DNA of 64,000 nucleotides, taken from Berkiella sp964502705 (lineage in GTDB: Bacteria; Pseudomonadota; Gammaproteobacteria; Berkiellales; Berkiellaceae). The notes beneath the pieces were generated by a model. That model did no database searches and had not been told where the DNA came from. It saw only the letters and a program-made list of their open reading frames with translations. A program made the position numbers and the translations under genes. Where the stretch lies: positions 35,366 to 99,365 of the forward strand of contig CAZCXZ010000001.1 of the NCBI GenBank assembly GCA_964502705.1, written 5' to 3'. Below, in pieces: positions 35,443 to 42,823 of this stretch (positions are counted from its first letter, which is position 1; every line of letters begins with the position of its first letter).

Positions 35443-36291
35443 ATGCTAAATAGTCAAACATGGTTCACCGAATCCAACTCAAGCTGGGGCACCGGATTTA
35501 GTCTGCAAATTAAAGCAAAATTGTGTGAAGAACAATCACCTTATCAAAAAATTGCCATTTATGAGACAACGCATTTTGGCTTTTTGATGACAATTGACGA
35601 CATTATCATGCTGAGCACCTGCGACAATTTTCTTTATCATGAAATGATGTCCCATCCTGTGCTGTTTACGCACCCCAATCCTAAAAATGTCGTCATTATT
35701 GGCGGCGGCGATTGCGGAACACTCAAAGAAGTTCTGAAGCACCCTATCACTTCGGTGGTACAAATTGATATCGATGAAAAAGTAACCCGTCTTGCTGAAA
35801 AATATTTCCCAGAGTTGTGTACCTCCAATAATGACTCACGCGCAACCTTGCTGTTTCAAGATGGCATTCGTTGGATGCAAGAAGCACCGACTGCCAGCAT
35901 CGACGTTATTATCGTGGATTCAACCGATCCGATTGGCCCCGCAGAAGGCCTTTTCAACCAAGCATTTTATGAACAATGCTATCGCGTGCTAAGAGAAGAT
36001 GGATTATTGGTTCAGCAAAGTGAATCTCCACTGATTCATCAGCAGCTATTAAAAGATATGCGCGGTGCGATGAAAAATGCCGATTTTGCAGACTTGTTAA
36101 CCATTACCTTCCCACAACCTGTGTACCCTTCAGGCTGGTGGAGCGCGACAATTGCTGCCAAGAAAAAAATGGCACACTTTCGTAAAGATGAAGCGACCTT
36201 CAATAAATTAGCAACCAAGTATTATCAGTTCGCAATCCATGAAGCTGCTTTAACGCCGATTCCGATGTTGAAGCAATTGTTTAATATTTAA
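35443..36291 (+). CDS. speE: Spermidine synthase
   Basis: Aminopropyl transferase using decarboxylated SAM and putrescine. SAM-binding glycine motif VVIIGGGDCGTLKEV, substrate residues YHEMMSHP and the catalytic aspartates in IIVDSTDPIGPAEGLF. 282 residues. AAGGA lies before the ATG. Paired divergently with speA. Confidence 0.97.
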   Translation: MLNSQTWFTESNSSWGTGFSLQIKAKLCEEQSPYQKIAIYETTHFGFLMTIDDIIMLSTCDNFLYHEMMSHPVLFTHPNPKNVVIIGGGDCGTLKEVLKHPITSVVQIDIDEKVTRLAEKYFPELCTSNNDSRATLLFQDGIRWMQEAPTASIDVIIVDSTDPIGPAEGLFNQAFYEQCYRVLREDGLLVQQSESPLIHQQLLKDMRGAMKNADFADLLTITFPQPVYPSGWWSATIAAKKKMAHFRKDEATFNKLATKYYQFAIHEAALTPIPMLKQLFNI

Positions 36292-36296
36292 CAGAT

Positions 36297-36350
36297 TGTA
36301 GGGGACGACCTCCGTGTCGTCCCGGGCCGGCACAGAGGCCGGCCCCTACA
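36297..36350. repeat. Palindromic repeat (two hairpins) at the glnB stop codon
   Basis: The element starts TGTAGGGG and ends CCCCTACA (outer inverted repeat). Inside are two perfect stems: GGACGAC/GTCGTCC and GGGCCGGC/GCCGGCCC. It is the REP/MITE-like type dispersed in many genomes. It lies between convergent speE and glnB and supplies the TAG stop of glnB. Confidence 0.75.
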
Positions 36351-36684
36351 ACGCATCCTCTCCCTTCTCGCCTGTTCTAATTCTAATAACTTCTTCCAAC
36401 GGCGTCACAAAAATCTTACCATCACCAATCTTTCCGGTGTGCGCGGCTTTTAAAATTGTCTCGATCACTAAATCCACTTCCGTGTCTTTAACGGCCACTT
36501 CAATTTTCGCTTTGGGTAAAAAATCGACGACATATTCAGCGCCGCGATATAGCTCGGTATGGCCCTTTTGACGACCAAAACCTTTCACTTCAGTCACGGT
36601 GATGCCTTGCACATTGAGCTCTGAAAGTGCTTCACGAACATCGTCTAATTTAAACGGTTTGACGATGGCACAAATCCATTTCAT
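36346..36684 (-). CDS. glnB: Nitrogen regulatory protein PII
   Basis: Trimeric signal protein for nitrogen, carbon and energy status. KPFKLDDVREAL, the T-loop with GRQKGHTELYRGAEY (uridylylated Tyr51) and TGKIGDGKIFV are textbook PII signatures. 112 residues. GlnB and GlnK cannot be separated firmly; no amtB is adjacent, favouring GlnB. Its final residue and stop come from the palindromic element downstream. Confidence 0.93.
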   Translation of the reverse strand: MKWICAIVKPFKLDDVREALSELNVQGITVTEVKGFGRQKGHTELYRGAEYVVDFLPKAKIEVAVKDTEVDLVIETILKAAHTGKIGDGKIFVTPLEEVIRIRTGEKGEDAL

Positions 36685-36703
36685 TTCTTGCTCCCTATTA
36701 GTA

Positions 36704-36750
36704 TCCTATGATACGGTCACACCCATTCTCTTAAGTAAAATATCATAGGA
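36704..36750. promoter_or_regulatory. Inverted repeat in the glnB-ubiK divergent promoter region
   Basis: TCCTATGATA (36704-36713) and its exact reverse complement TATCATAGGA (36741-36750), 27 bp apart. It covers most of the shared upstream region and its right arm ends next to the ubiK ribosome site (GGAG). May be an operator for a dimeric regulator or a leader hairpin. Confidence 0.45.
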
Positions 36751-36757
36751 GACCAAG

Positions 36758-37015
36758 ATGTTCGATCCCAAGCTTGCACAAGATATGGCAAAGCAGTTCG
36801 TTGACTCTCTTCCACCCGGTGTCAAAGCTTTTCAGCAAGAAGTTGAAAATCGCTTAAAGCAATTTTTGCAGCAATCGTTCAGCAAAATGGATCTGGTTAC
36901 CCGAGAAGAATTTGACATTCAAACACAAGTCTTGGCAAAAACTCGCGCAAAATTGACGGCACTAGAAGAAACAGTTCGAGCGTTAGAAAAGCAGCTATCG
37001 GACAATGCGCCCTAA
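36758..37015 (+). CDS. ubiK: Ubiquinone biosynthesis accessory factor UbiK
   Basis: Small coiled-coil factor (formerly YqiC) of the soluble Ubi complex, needed for efficient aerobic ubiquinone synthesis. 85 residues: amphipathic helix MFDPKLAQDMAKQFVDSLPP and a C-terminal coiled coil (LAKTRAKLTALEETVRALEK). GGAG 6 nt upstream of the ATG. Stops facing the CDP-alcohol transferase gene with 4-bp overlap. Confidence 0.93.
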   Translation: MFDPKLAQDMAKQFVDSLPPGVKAFQQEVENRLKQFLQQSFSKMDLVTREEFDIQTQVLAKTRAKLTALEETVRALEKQLSDNAP

Positions 37016-37662
37016 AATTCATATTCCTCTACCGAAACTTGTTGCATGAATTCGCTAATGCGAATGATGGTGGTTAATAGCACTAAAATCACAAATATCG
37101 CCCCCAACAATCTAAATTGTTCGGGGAATAAGATCATGCATATAAAAAACAGAAACGCTTCGAAACGCTCGACCAACCCTCGGCTATAGTGAAATTGCAT
37201 TCCTTTATTGTTGGCAGAAAAAATGCCAATCACTAAAAAAGACGTTACACAACATAAAATGCTGCCTAACATCAAAATGCAAATAAAGCCCCTAGCCTCC
37301 GGTTCCAGCCAGTAAAGTCCCAAAATAGCGGCGAACTCGACTAATCGAGCCATCGCGATATCTAATACCGCGCCACTTGAAGAGACACAGCCCATTTTAC
37401 GCGCTAGCGCGCCATCTAAAATGTCACAATATCCTGAAAACAATAACAAGCCGCAAGCTAAGAGGGGCGATTGATTCATTAAGGCAATGCAAGCGCTAAT
37501 GCCACATAGTCCAGCTAATAGGGTAATTTTTTGAGGTAACAAAGTTTCTTTGGACGCCAAATGTTTGACTAATCCATCAACGAAGTACTTAGAAAACGCG
37601 GGACGCAAATAATTTTCTAACACATTTGGCCTCACAGCTTTGCTTGTACGTTTGTTAATCAA
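37012..37662 (-). CDS. CDP-alcohol phosphatidyltransferase-like membrane protein (catalytic Asp replaced)
   Basis: Integral membrane phospholipid-synthesis family. The signature D-x2-D-G-x2-A-R-x8-G-x3-D-x3-D is present up to Asp101 (Asp80, Asp83, Gly84, Ala87, Arg88, Gly97, Asp101), but the last position, the catalytic base, is Ala105 (VLDIAMARLVE). I rechecked the codon: GCT. So the protein may be inactive or use another residue. About five membrane helices, 216 residues. The start is a TTG at 37662 with no clear ribosome site; the true start may lie further in. Confidence 0.8.
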   Translation of the reverse strand: MINKRTSKAVRPNVLENYLRPAFSKYFVDGLVKHLASKETLLPQKITLLAGLCGISACIALMNQSPLLACGLLLFSGYCDILDGALARKMGCVSSSGAVLDIAMARLVEFAAILGLYWLEPEARGFICILMLGSILCCVTSFLVIGIFSANNKGMQFHYSRGLVERFEAFLFFICMILFPEQFRLLGAIFVILVLLTTIIRISEFMQQVSVEEYEF

Positions 37663-37703
37663 CTATCTTTAAGATAAGGTACATAACCGGTAAAGGAAAT
37701 ACC

Positions 37704-39155
37704 GTGAACCTACGCTCTCGTCTGCTAATAATAGGATGCTTTGTTTTGCTTGTGCAAATGATTGCACTCGTTAGCTTGTATTATTTTTATACTTACCCTG
37801 AAATTGAGAACCTGGAAAAAAGCGCAGTCGAGAAGCATTTGCATCGCAGTCTTGAGAATTTTCAACGCCAACTTTATGTATTAGAACAAATTACTCAATT
37901 ATTAACTTGGCAGCCAAGCATCTCCACCCTGGCAAATAGCGACACCATTCCTCAAATTATTGCCAAAGACCCTCTATTAGAAAAAATGGTGCAATATGAA
38001 TTGAATTTAATGTACATCCTTAATACCGATAAAAAAGTTATTTGGGAAGAAATCATCGATCTGAGTAATGAGCAATCTTATCCACATCAAGGTTTCTTAA
38101 CCTCACTATGGGAAAACTATCCAGGATTCTTAGCACACCCTTCAATGATGAGCCTTCAAGCCGGTATTTATAACAGCTCTTTAGGACCCATGTTTATCGT
38201 CTCTGCGCCTATTGCCGATTACAAGCATCCCCAAGTTGTTAAGGGAATTTTGATTGTTGGCAGGCTCATTACACCAGAAATGATCCAATTTCTTGAAAAT
38301 CTTACCTTTACCGATATGAAAGTGTGGCCACTTGAAGGCGCATCGTTGAGCAAAAAGCACCTCGACATCATCGACCGCATTCAAAAAAATGGCTCCGAAT
38401 ACCTCATTGAGCGCAATGAAAACTCACTACATGGGTATATGTCTTTACCCGATTTAAGCAGTAAACCGAATTTATTAATCTCGATATTAATGGGACGCCC
38501 CTTTAAAAATCTTGTCAATATTTCGCTCCTGGAGTGTGCCGCCATCTTTGGAATAACCCAGATCCTATTTTTGATCGGATTATTTTATTTAATTCGCCAT
38601 GCCCTAATCGTTCCCGCAGGACAACTCGTTGATCAAATGCATAGCACGGATAAAAAATGGGTGCCACCTGCCTTAGCAATAAGCCCCAACAGTGACCTAG
38701 GGCAACTTAACAGTGCTATTTCTCATTTTATGGTGCGCCAGCAAAATCAGTTGGCTCATGACACCACAATCGCTTATCGTGAAGGCATGCATCAAGCAAG
38801 GCAGGATTTATATCAAGAACTTGAAGAAACCCTGCTACCATTATTACAAGGCCTAGATTGGTTTGAGAAAAAGCTTACTAACTTACCTACCAATGACATT
38901 GAATGGATCCTTGCAGAAAGTAAGACAGGCCACCTAAGCGCAACCGAATGGGCAAAATATACTGAAAGATTACAGGTAATTAATGATCGCCTGCGCCTTC
39001 AACAAAAAGAAATGCGCCAGCGCATTTTTGAATTACATACGCAAACTTTACGAAATGCCGCTGTTTTAAGGGCTATTTCGCGTAGCTTAGATCCCTCGAA
39101 GCAATTAACACCTATCGGGGCTCGTTATAAAGGTAAGCTGTCAACAACTAGATAA
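37704..39155 (+). CDS. Membrane protein with CHASE4-like periplasmic domain and coiled-coil end
   Basis: Architecture of a sensor: membrane helix 1 (about 8-29), a periplasmic domain of about 230 residues resembling CHASE4 (FLTSLWENYPGFL, FIVSAPIADYK, GILIVGRLITPEMI), membrane helix 2 (about 275-298), a HAMP-like segment, then a cytoplasmic coiled coil. No kinase, GGDEF, EAL or chemotaxis output domain can be seen in the remaining ~160 residues. GTG start with GGA upstream. Domain name is by resemblance only. Confidence 0.75.
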   Translation: MNLRSRLLIIGCFVLLVQMIALVSLYYFYTYPEIENLEKSAVEKHLHRSLENFQRQLYVLEQITQLLTWQPSISTLANSDTIPQIIAKDPLLEKMVQYELNLMYILNTDKKVIWEEIIDLSNEQSYPHQGFLTSLWENYPGFLAHPSMMSLQAGIYNSSLGPMFIVSAPIADYKHPQVVKGILIVGRLITPEMIQFLENLTFTDMKVWPLEGASLSKKHLDIIDRIQKNGSEYLIERNENSLHGYMSLPDLSSKPNLLISILMGRPFKNLVNISLLECAAIFGITQILFLIGLFYLIRHALIVPAGQLVDQMHSTDKKWVPPALAISPNSDLGQLNSAISHFMVRQQNQLAHDTTIAYREGMHQARQDLYQELEETLLPLLQGLDWFEKKLTNLPTNDIEWILAESKTGHLSATEWAKYTERLQVINDRLRLQQKEMRQRIFELHTQTLRNAAVLRAISRSLDPSKQLTPIGARYKGKLSTTR

Positions 39156-39203
39156 AATTGGCAACATCTTTTATGATTTCAAGAAAAAGGTAAGAGGGTA
39201 CAC

Positions 39204-41177
39204 GTGTCTAGTTTTAAAATATTACTTATTATTCTCGGCCTTGCCGTTGTCATCGTTTCCATTTTGCGACGCATGCAGCTGCCTCCTATTTTAGGTTACT
39301 TGATTGCAGGTGCTTTGGTAGGGCCTTATGGACTTGGCTTATTAGAAAGTAAAGAAGAAATTCGTTACATCGCTGAATTTGGTGTGGTTTTTTTACTGTT
39401 CACGATTGGTCTTGAACTCTCATTACCCAAATTAGTCTCTATGCGACGCGCATTACTCGGCTTAGGCGGAATGCAAGTCTTATTATGTACCGCTCTTTCA
39501 ATGGTGATTGCTAAATTTGCAGGCCTTTCTTGGGCTGCAGCAATTGCTGTGTCGGGTGCATTGGCACTTTCTTCTACCGCAGTCGCAACTAAACAACTTG
39601 TAGAGCAAGATGAACTGCACCAGCCACACGGTAAGCTTGCCTTAGCCATATTACTCTTTCAAGATTTGGCTGCGGTGCCCTTTTTAATTGTCGTCCCTGC
39701 GTTAGCTGGCGATGGTCAAGATTCACTACTCGAAGTGTTCGGGCTTAGAATCGCCGTTGGAACCTTAATTTTTGTGGCCATGCTGGCGGCCGGTCGATGG
39801 CTACTACGCCCTCTGTTTCACCATATTGCAGAGGCGCGCTCATCTGAACTTTTCATGCTAACCGCTTTATTGGTGGTATTGGCCTCAGCGTTTTTAACAG
39901 AACATTACGGGCTATCTGCAGCACTTGGTGCATTTCTGGCAGGCGTGATGTTAGCTGAGACAGAATATGCTCACCAAATTGAATCCGACATTCAACCATT
40001 CCGCGATATTTTGCTCGGGTTATTCTTCATTTCAGTTGGTCTTGTGTTCAACCCGCTTATTGTCATTTCAGATTGGCAGTGGGTTTTGAGCATTGTTGTT
40101 GCACTCATTGTCTTCAAAACGGTCGTGATTACCTTATTAGCTAAACTTGCCAAGACCTCGCTGATTAGTGCATTACGCACTGGCCTTGTCCTTGCTCAAG
40201 GCGGTGAGTTCGGTCTCTTTTTATTAGCGGTTGCTTTAGATAAGAAAATTATTGATTTGCACGGCGACCAAATTGTGATAGCCGCCATTGTCATCAGTAT
40301 GGCCGTCTCACCACTCATGATCCGTAAAAGTGAAAGAATCGCCATCTTCATTTTACGACTCCTCGGCAAGGTTAGCACGGATGAGCAATTTGAAGATCTT
40401 ACCTCTGCGCCCAAAAATCAAGAAGACCATGTGATTATTTGTGGTTATGGTCGCGTGGGACAAACCTTGGCGCGCTTTTTAGAATTCGAAGGGATCCCTT
40501 TTGTTGGGTTGGATGTGGATCCGGTTCGTTTGCGAGAAGCCAGAGCCGCTGCAGAACCCGTCTTTTTTGGCGATCCCGCCCAAGAAAGTGTGCTAGAAGC
40601 AGCAGGGATTAGAAAAGCTAAAATGCTCATTATTGCTTTTTCAAGCCCCAAACAAGCTCTGAAAATATTGCGCAATGTTCGACACCTAAATAAAGACATT
40701 CCTGTGTTAGTGCGCACGACAGATGATAGCGATCTGGAAGCGCTACAAATTGCCGGTGCAACAGAAGTGATCCCTGACAAATTAGAATCAAGCTTGATGC
40801 TGGCATCGCATATGCTCATTCTGCTTGGACAATCTCCTGCAAAAGCGCAACAGCAGGTGAAAGAAGTAAAAGCTAACCGTTATAAATTTTTGCGTGGCTT
40901 TTATGAAGGTGAAAATATTGGTCACCTAGAAGAAGTTTCGCCAGAACGCACCCACTTACATGCAGTTGAATTAACCGACGGTGCTTACGCTGTCGGCAAA
41001 ACACTAGAACAGTTAATTGCTGAGAAAATTGCTATCAACTTATCATCTTTCTCTCGTGGTGGTTATAAATGCCATGCACCTGCTGCACACACGATTTTGC
41101 AACCGGGTGATGTTTTAGTGATTGCTGGCACTAACCAAGAAATCTTCCTCGTCGAAGAAAAATTATTGCAAGGATAA
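39204..41177 (+). CDS. CPA2 cation:proton antiporter with TrkA-N and TrkA-C domains (Kef/YbaL type)
   Basis: Inner-membrane K+/H+ antiporter family. 12-13 membrane helices in the first ~385 residues (LGYLIAGALVGPYGLG, FLLFTIGLELSLPKL, ALSSTAVATKQL), then the NAD-binding RCK domain (HVIICGYGRVGQTLARFLE) and a TrkA-C domain to the end. 657 residues. GTG start at 39204 with AGAGG upstream. Lacks the glutathione-gating partner KefF/KefG in the window; ion specificity is inferred from family. Confidence 0.92.
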   Translation: MSSFKILLIILGLAVVIVSILRRMQLPPILGYLIAGALVGPYGLGLLESKEEIRYIAEFGVVFLLFTIGLELSLPKLVSMRRALLGLGGMQVLLCTALSMVIAKFAGLSWAAAIAVSGALALSSTAVATKQLVEQDELHQPHGKLALAILLFQDLAAVPFLIVVPALAGDGQDSLLEVFGLRIAVGTLIFVAMLAAGRWLLRPLFHHIAEARSSELFMLTALLVVLASAFLTEHYGLSAALGAFLAGVMLAETEYAHQIESDIQPFRDILLGLFFISVGLVFNPLIVISDWQWVLSIVVALIVFKTVVITLLAKLAKTSLISALRTGLVLAQGGEFGLFLLAVALDKKIIDLHGDQIVIAAIVISMAVSPLMIRKSERIAIFILRLLGKVSTDEQFEDLTSAPKNQEDHVIICGYGRVGQTLARFLEFEGIPFVGLDVDPVRLREARAAAEPVFFGDPAQESVLEAAGIRKAKMLIIAFSSPKQALKILRNVRHLNKDIPVLVRTTDDSDLEALQIAGATEVIPDKLESSLMLASHMLILLGQSPAKAQQQVKEVKANRYKFLRGFYEGENIGHLEEVSPERTHLHAVELTDGAYAVGKTLEQLIAEKIAINLSSFSRGGYKCHAPAAHTILQPGDVLVIAGTNQEIFLVEEKLLQG

Positions 41178-41202
41178 GGCTGCCATACATAGCGGCCTGA
41201 CC

Positions 41203-41250
41203 TGCGAAGCTCACAAAGTGAGCGAAGCGGGTTGGCTACGTTACGCAGGA
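41203..41250. repeat. Palindromic intergenic segment between the antiporter gene and comM
   Basis: CCTGCG (41203-41208) pairs with CGCAGG (41245-41250), and inside GCTCAC-AAA-GTGAGC (41210-41224) forms a perfect stem. Looks like a short palindromic repeat; resembles the CCTGC...GCAGG palindromes at 57065 and 60229. Confidence 0.45.
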
Positions 41251-41292
41251 TGGTTTATATTGCTGCTCAAATTAACCTATTTGAGCAGTATG

Positions 41293-42804
41293 ATGTCGCT
41301 CGCCGTTGTCTATAGTCGTGCCAGTTTTGGCCTGCAAGCTCCTCAAGTGGTGGTTGAAACCCACCTATCTAAAGGGTTACCGCAATTTACCATTGTCGGC
41401 TTACCTGAAACTGCCGTTAAAGAAAGCAAAGATCGCGTTCGTAGCGCATTGCTGCAAAGTGGATATGAATTTCCCAAAAGACGTATCACCGTGAATTTAG
41501 CGCCTGCTGATTTACCTAAAGAAGGAGGACGGTTTGATTTACCGATTGCCATCAGTATTTTGCTTGCTTCCGAACAACTGCATTGCAACGATATTAACGA
41601 ATATGAACTTGCCGGAGAACTGGCACTCAGCGGTGATTTAAGGCCTATTAAAGGGATTTTACCACTGGCACTGGCAACGCAAAAAATGGATCGTCAGCTG
41701 ATTATCCCGTTTGGTAATCATGAAGAAGCCGCGTGGGTATCGCCATTAATTATTTATGCCATACCAACATTTAGCGCTGTCTGTGCGCATTTGAGTGGCA
41801 TCACTACGCATTTGCCACTTAAAGAAATTTCGCATACGCAATTTCATCAACATGACGATGCCTGCCTCTCTGAAGTCTGCGGCCAACAGCATGCTAAACG
41901 CGCATTAGAAATTGCTGCGTCCGGCGCTCACAGTTTATTAATGGTGGGACCACCCGGCACGGGCAAAACGATGCTAGCAAGTCGTCTTTCAACTATTTTA
42001 CCACCGCTGACACAAGCAGAAGCGCTAGAAATTGCAGCAGTCTATTCGATAAGTCAGCAAGGCTTTGATGCCAGAACGTTGACAAAAAGACCGTTTCGCC
42101 GTCCTCATCACACGGCTTCTGCGGTTTCGTTGGTTGGTGGAGGACGTTATCCTTTGCCTGGAGAAGTTTCGTTAGCCCATCTGGGCGTGCTCTTTTTAGA
42201 CGAGCTCCCCGAGTTTAGTCGTCATGTATTGGAAGTGCTGCGTGAGCCACTCGAGTCAGGCTGCATTCATCTATCACGTGCGCAAGGTCAGGCTGAGTAT
42301 CCTGCTCGCTGCCAATTAATTGCCGCAATGAATCCTTGCCCTTGCGGTTACTTGTCTAGCCCACAACATGAATGTCGCTGCACGGCAGAGCAAATTCAGC
42401 GCTATCGTAACAAAATATCAGGCCCGCTTCTCGATCGTATTGATATGCATATTGAGGTACCTGCGTTAGCAGCACATCAGCTTGCCGCTTTTGAGCCCGA
42501 AAAAGAAGAATCCAGTATTCACGTTCAAGCGCGTGTTCAGCAAGCACGTGCGCGCCAGCAGGCACGAAGCCCGCACCCTAATTCCAAACTGACGACTCGA
42601 GAAATCGTGACCTTTTGCAAGCTAGAAAAACGCGCTGAACAATTGCTCACTATGGCAATGGAGAAGCTGGGGATCTCAGCTAGAGCTTATCATCGCATTT
42701 TGAAAGTGGCTCGAACTATTGCTGATTTAGCTGATTCACAAAGCATTCAGAATGCTCACATAGCTGAAGCGATTCAATTTCGAAAATATGATAAGCAGAC
42801 ATAA
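41293..42804 (+). CDS. comM: ComM (YifB) Mg-chelatase-like AAA+ helicase
   Basis: Hexameric AAA+ branch-migration helicase that aids natural transformation. N-terminal lon-protease-like region (LPQFTIVGLPETAVKESKDR, NLAPADLPKEGGRFDLPIA), Walker A MVGPPGTGKTMLASRL, Walker B VLFLDELPEFSR, sensor AAMNPCPCGY and a C-terminal Mg-chelatase domain. I start it at MSLAVVYSRASFG (41293), which matches E. coli YifB; the longer frame from 41122 runs through the palindromic segment. Supports competence in the organism, as inference. Confidence 0.95.
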   Translation: MSLAVVYSRASFGLQAPQVVVETHLSKGLPQFTIVGLPETAVKESKDRVRSALLQSGYEFPKRRITVNLAPADLPKEGGRFDLPIAISILLASEQLHCNDINEYELAGELALSGDLRPIKGILPLALATQKMDRQLIIPFGNHEEAAWVSPLIIYAIPTFSAVCAHLSGITTHLPLKEISHTQFHQHDDACLSEVCGQQHAKRALEIAASGAHSLLMVGPPGTGKTMLASRLSTILPPLTQAEALEIAAVYSISQQGFDARTLTKRPFRRPHHTASAVSLVGGGRYPLPGEVSLAHLGVLFLDELPEFSRHVLEVLREPLESGCIHLSRAQGQAEYPARCQLIAAMNPCPCGYLSSPQHECRCTAEQIQRYRNKISGPLLDRIDMHIEVPALAAHQLAAFEPEKEESSIHVQARVQQARARQQARSPHPNSKLTTREIVTFCKLEKRAEQLLTMAMEKLGISARAYHRILKVARTIADLADSQSIQNAHIAEAIQFRKYDKQT

Positions 42805-42823
42805 TGCGATAGACTAGACAAAA

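Noticed and set aside
41122..41292. N-terminal extension of comM
   Set aside because: It reads through a palindromic intergenic segment and the antiporter end; the family starts at MSLAVVYSRA (41293).
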